The position numbers were made by a program, and so were the translations under genes. Shown here in pieces: positions 60,663-64,000 of a stretch of 64,000 nucleotides of DNA; within the stretch, counting starts at the first letter, position 1, and every line of letters begins with the position of its first letter. The DNA lies in assembly GCF_900103225.1 (NCBI RefSeq), contig NZ_FNJH01000005.1, forward strand, positions 65,671 to 129,670. Direction: 5' to 3'. The notes under the pieces were generated by a model that was given only the letters and a program-made list of their open reading frames with translations, ran no database searches and was not told the DNA's origin. This DNA comes from Pseudomonas congelans (GTDB lineage: Bacteria > Pseudomonadota > Gammaproteobacteria > Pseudomonadales > Pseudomonadaceae).

Positions 60663-63167
60663 ATGGCTGGATACTTGCGAGGCATAATGACATCATGCCC
60701 GCATGGCTATTCAGCTCACTTTGACAGTCCGAAAGATGGGGCATTTTCTACCGTGAATACTCCCCTCGACCTCCCATTGGGAGGCGGCGAAATGGGTCGG
60801 TTTATCCGAGAGACGGACTGGTCGACGTCCGCGCTGGGACCGAAGCAAGCATGGCCCGCAGCGCTACTGTCTTCAATGAATCTGATGCTCAGTTGCCCTG
60901 ACAGCATGTACCTGCTCTGGGGCCCTGACTACACTCTGTTTTTCAATGACGCTTACGCTCAGGTCCTGCCTATTGCGGCACAACAGGCGCAGGGGCAGCC
61001 CATTGCCTCGATCTGGGGCGATGCCTGGGAAGCCGTGCGGCCGCTCGCCGAGCAGGCGCTGGCCGGACAAAGCCGCCGATCCGACAATATTCAGCGCACC
61101 ATCGTCCGTAATGGCAAGCCCGAGAAGACCTGGTGGTCGCTGTCCTACTCGCCGCTGTATGGCGATAGCGGCCTCATCGAGGGCGTGTTCTGCCGGGTCA
61201 ACGAGACCACTTTGCAGGTCATGGCAGAAGTCCGCCAGTCGGAGAGCGAAGCGTTCACGGACCGCGTGCTGTCGAGCATCAACGACTGTATCAAGGTGCT
61301 GGACCTCGATTCGCGCCTGACCTTCATGAGTGAAGGCGGTCAGCAAATCATGGAAGTCAGCGATTTCAACGCGATTCGCGGCTGCCCCTGGCCTGACTTC
61401 TGGCAAGACCAGGGCAATCTGGACGCCATCGCTGCGGTCGAGGCTGCCAAGGCGGGTCACAACGCCAGTTTTACCGGCTCGGCGCAGACCATGGCCGGTA
61501 CCACCAAGTGGTGGCACGTGCAGGTCAGCCCGATTTTCGGCAAGGATGGCAAGCCGGAGAAGATCCTCTGTGTTTCCAGGGACATGACCCAGCTCAGAGA
61601 CGCTGAAGAAGCACTGCTTTCGCTCAACGAAACGCTTGAACAACGCGTGGTCGAACGCACCCAGGACCGTGACCGTATCTGGCGGCTGTCGACCGACCTG
61701 ATGCTCGTGGCGCAGTTCGACGGGATCATCTCGGCGGTCAATCCGGCCTGGACGCAAGCCCTCGGCTGGTCGGAAGAACAACTGCTCGACGGCCAGTTTC
61801 TGGCATTGGTGCACCCTGAAGATGTGAGCAGCACACTGGCCGCCATGAGCGGGCTCGAGAGCGGCCGCACTATTCCCCACTTCAAGAATCGCTATCGCCA
61901 TCTGGACGGCTCATATCGGACCATCTCCTGGACTGCCGTGCCGGACAAGCAATTCATCCATGCCGTCGGCCGTGACATTCAGGCCGAGGAAGAAGCCAAT
62001 GAAGCGTTGCGGCTCTCGCAGGACGCCCTGCATCAGGCGCAGAAGCTGGAGGCCATCGGTCAACTCACTGGCGGCGTGGCACATGACTTCAACAACCTGC
62101 TGACGGTGATCCGCTCGTGCAGCGATCTGTTGAAATCGCCGAACCTTGAAGAGTCTCGTCGTGTGAAGTACGTCGAGGCCATTTCCAGCACCGTCGACCG
62201 GGCAGCTCGCCTGACCGGTCAGTTGCTGGCGTTTGCCCGACGTCAGGCCTTGCAGCCGGAAGTGTTCGATGTGTGCAAGAGCGTGGCGCGTATTGGCGAG
62301 ATGATGGACACGCTTACCGGCGCGCGTATTCAAGTCAGCATCGACCTGCCTGCCGGGCCGTGCTTCATCTTTGCGGACGGCAGCCAGTTCGATACTGCGC
62401 TGGTCAACATGGTAGTCAACGCCCGCGATGCGATGTCCGGTGCAGGCAAGCTGGTCATAAAGGTTGAATGCGCTGCCTGCTATGCGGCAGATAAGCCCGC
62501 TTCACTTGGCGAGAGTGACTATGTGAAGGTATCCCTGACTGATACCGGCGCGGGTATTGCCAAAGATAAGCTGGGCCTGATCTTCGAACCGTTCTATACC
62601 ACCAAGAGTGTCGGCCAGGGCACAGGGCTGGGTCTGTCGCAGGTATTCGGGTTTGCCAAACAGTCGGGTGGTGAAGTCCTGGTTGAAAGCGAACTGGGCA
62701 AAGGCAGCCGCTTCACACTGTGCCTGCCCAGCGCACAGAATCACGAAGTCGTCCAGGAAGACAATCACCCTACGCTCACCCCATTGCCCGGACTGTGCGT
62801 GCTGATGGTCGAGGACAATCAGGATATCGGCACCTATACGCGCCCCATGCTTGAGCAGCTTGGCTTTCAGGTGCTCTGGGTGAGCAGTGCCGCCGAGGCG
62901 CTGAAAGAGCTTTCCGGCAACCCGGAAAACTTTCATGTGGTGTTCTCGGATATCGCCATGCCGGGCATGAGCGGTCTGGAGCTGTATGGCGAAATCGAAG
63001 CGCGCTATCCGTGGATGCCGGTAGTTCTTACCACCGGGTACAGCACTGAGTTCGCGACGATCGCTCAGGACGAAACACACCGCTTTGATCTGTTGCAGAA
63101 ACCCTATTCCAGAGACGATCTGGCGGCAATTCTGCACAAGGCCGTGAGCCGTACCGGCGAACACTGA
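60663..63167 (+). CDS. Hybrid sensor histidine kinase/response regulator with PAS domains
   Basis: 834 residues from the ATG at 60663, which has a GAGG site; a GTG one codon upstream is also possible, and the family-typical sequence begins at GGGEMGRFIRETDWS (about residue 40). Three PAS regions (about 40-190, 195-320, 335-450), a HisKA domain with IGQLTGGVAHDFNNLLTVI, HATPase with DTGAGIAKDKLGLIFEPFYTTK, then a receiver (about 710-830) with phospho-acceptor Asp in VFSDIAMPGMSG. No membrane segments, so a cytoplasmic sensor. Signal and partner are unknown. Confidence 0.88.
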   Translation: MAGYLRGIMTSCPHGYSAHFDSPKDGAFSTVNTPLDLPLGGGEMGRFIRETDWSTSALGPKQAWPAALLSSMNLMLSCPDSMYLLWGPDYTLFFNDAYAQVLPIAAQQAQGQPIASIWGDAWEAVRPLAEQALAGQSRRSDNIQRTIVRNGKPEKTWWSLSYSPLYGDSGLIEGVFCRVNETTLQVMAEVRQSESEAFTDRVLSSINDCIKVLDLDSRLTFMSEGGQQIMEVSDFNAIRGCPWPDFWQDQGNLDAIAAVEAAKAGHNASFTGSAQTMAGTTKWWHVQVSPIFGKDGKPEKILCVSRDMTQLRDAEEALLSLNETLEQRVVERTQDRDRIWRLSTDLMLVAQFDGIISAVNPAWTQALGWSEEQLLDGQFLALVHPEDVSSTLAAMSGLESGRTIPHFKNRYRHLDGSYRTISWTAVPDKQFIHAVGRDIQAEEEANEALRLSQDALHQAQKLEAIGQLTGGVAHDFNNLLTVIRSCSDLLKSPNLEESRRVKYVEAISSTVDRAARLTGQLLAFARRQALQPEVFDVCKSVARIGEMMDTLTGARIQVSIDLPAGPCFIFADGSQFDTALVNMVVNARDAMSGAGKLVIKVECAACYAADKPASLGESDYVKVSLTDTGAGIAKDKLGLIFEPFYTTKSVGQGTGLGLSQVFGFAKQSGGEVLVESELGKGSRFTLCLPSAQNHEVVQEDNHPTLTPLPGLCVLMVEDNQDIGTYTRPMLEQLGFQVLWVSSAAEALKELSGNPENFHVVFSDIAMPGMSGLELYGEIEARYPWMPVVLTTGYSTEFATIAQDETHRFDLLQKPYSRDDLAAILHKAVSRTGEH

Positions 63168-63171
63168 TGGT

Positions 63172-63191
63172 ATGGATTCGTATGAATCCAT
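63172..63191 (+). terminator. Hairpin after the hybrid kinase gene
   Basis: ATGGATTC (63172-63179) and GAATCCAT (63184-63191) form an 8-bp stem with a 4-nt loop just after the stop codon. There is no T-tract. Confidence 0.4.
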
Positions 63192-63333
63192 TACGCCACC
63201 GGATTCATTGATGCCTGATACGCATGAGTGAATCCCGGCACTCCCGACACATAAAACCAAGACAACACCCGTTGCCTTGATTCAAAATCACGCAAAACAT
63301 CGCAGTACTCTTAGAGCAGGGAGCATTTTCGAG

Positions 63334-64000
<667 letters not shown>

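Overview
The window comes from the chromosome of a fluorescent pseudomonad, most likely the Pseudomonas syringae group. This rests on the high-GC gene content, the algU-mucA-mucB-mucD stress operon beside nadB, a second Lon protease, an RhlA-type surfactant synthase, a secreted pectin lyase, a large toxin-like protein and REP elements of Pseudomonas type (core GCGAGCTTGCTCGCGAA). Species is inferred from gene content and order only.

Layout. 1-4.5 kb: a four-gene minus-strand operon (cupredoxin-domain protein, c-di-GMP phosphodiesterase with a degenerate GGDEF site, DUF3034 protein, truncated-haemoglobin lipoprotein) with 1-nt stop/start overlaps at two of its three junctions. 4.6-9.5 kb: lon behind a near-consensus heat-shock promoter, a chagasin-like lipoprotein, and cmoAB for tRNA wobble-uridine modification. 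9.5-15.8 kb (minus): lepA, lepB, a DUF4845 gene, rnc, era, recO, pdxJ. 15.9-20.3 kb (minus): the algU-mucA-mucB-mucD envelope-stress/alginate operon, without mucC, with two candidate sigma-22 promoters. 20.3-24.6 kb: nadB, ygfX/sdhE, ygfZ and an HDOD gene. 24.6-31.2 kb: the TctDE two-component system divergent from a tctCBA tricarboxylate transporter and an AbrB-family membrane protein. 31.2-32.6 kb: ung and a low-complexity lipoprotein.

32.9-42.8 kb is the most coherent system: a guanidine assimilation operon. A candidate sigma-54 promoter precedes a guanidine-I (ykkC) riboswitch with a terminator-type expression platform. It is followed by an ABC importer, two DUF1989 proteins (carboxyguanidine deiminase subunits), a biotin-dependent guanidine carboxylase and allophanate hydrolase. 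Together these would import guanidine, carboxylate it, deiminate carboxyguanidine to allophanate and release ammonia. The carboxylase gene carries an inverted pair of REP elements read through in frame between two domains.

42.9-57.4 kb is more accessory: a 1111-residue putative toxin/effector (DUF6543/ToxA_N-like with a C-terminal Stv-like domain), a CWC-family cysteine-rich protein, an RsuA-type pseudouridine synthase, RhlA, tRNA-Gly(CCC), a pectin lyase, a GNAT acetyltransferase, an iron-type alcohol dehydrogenase, a class I methyltransferase, two TPM-domain proteins and a GH3 beta-glucosidase. 57.5-64 kb: dctB/dctD, a hybrid sensor kinase and the 5' part of an hscC-like chaperone gene cut by the window end.

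A family of short palindromic intergenic repeats occurs at about 41, 7109 and, diverged and inverted, 32009.
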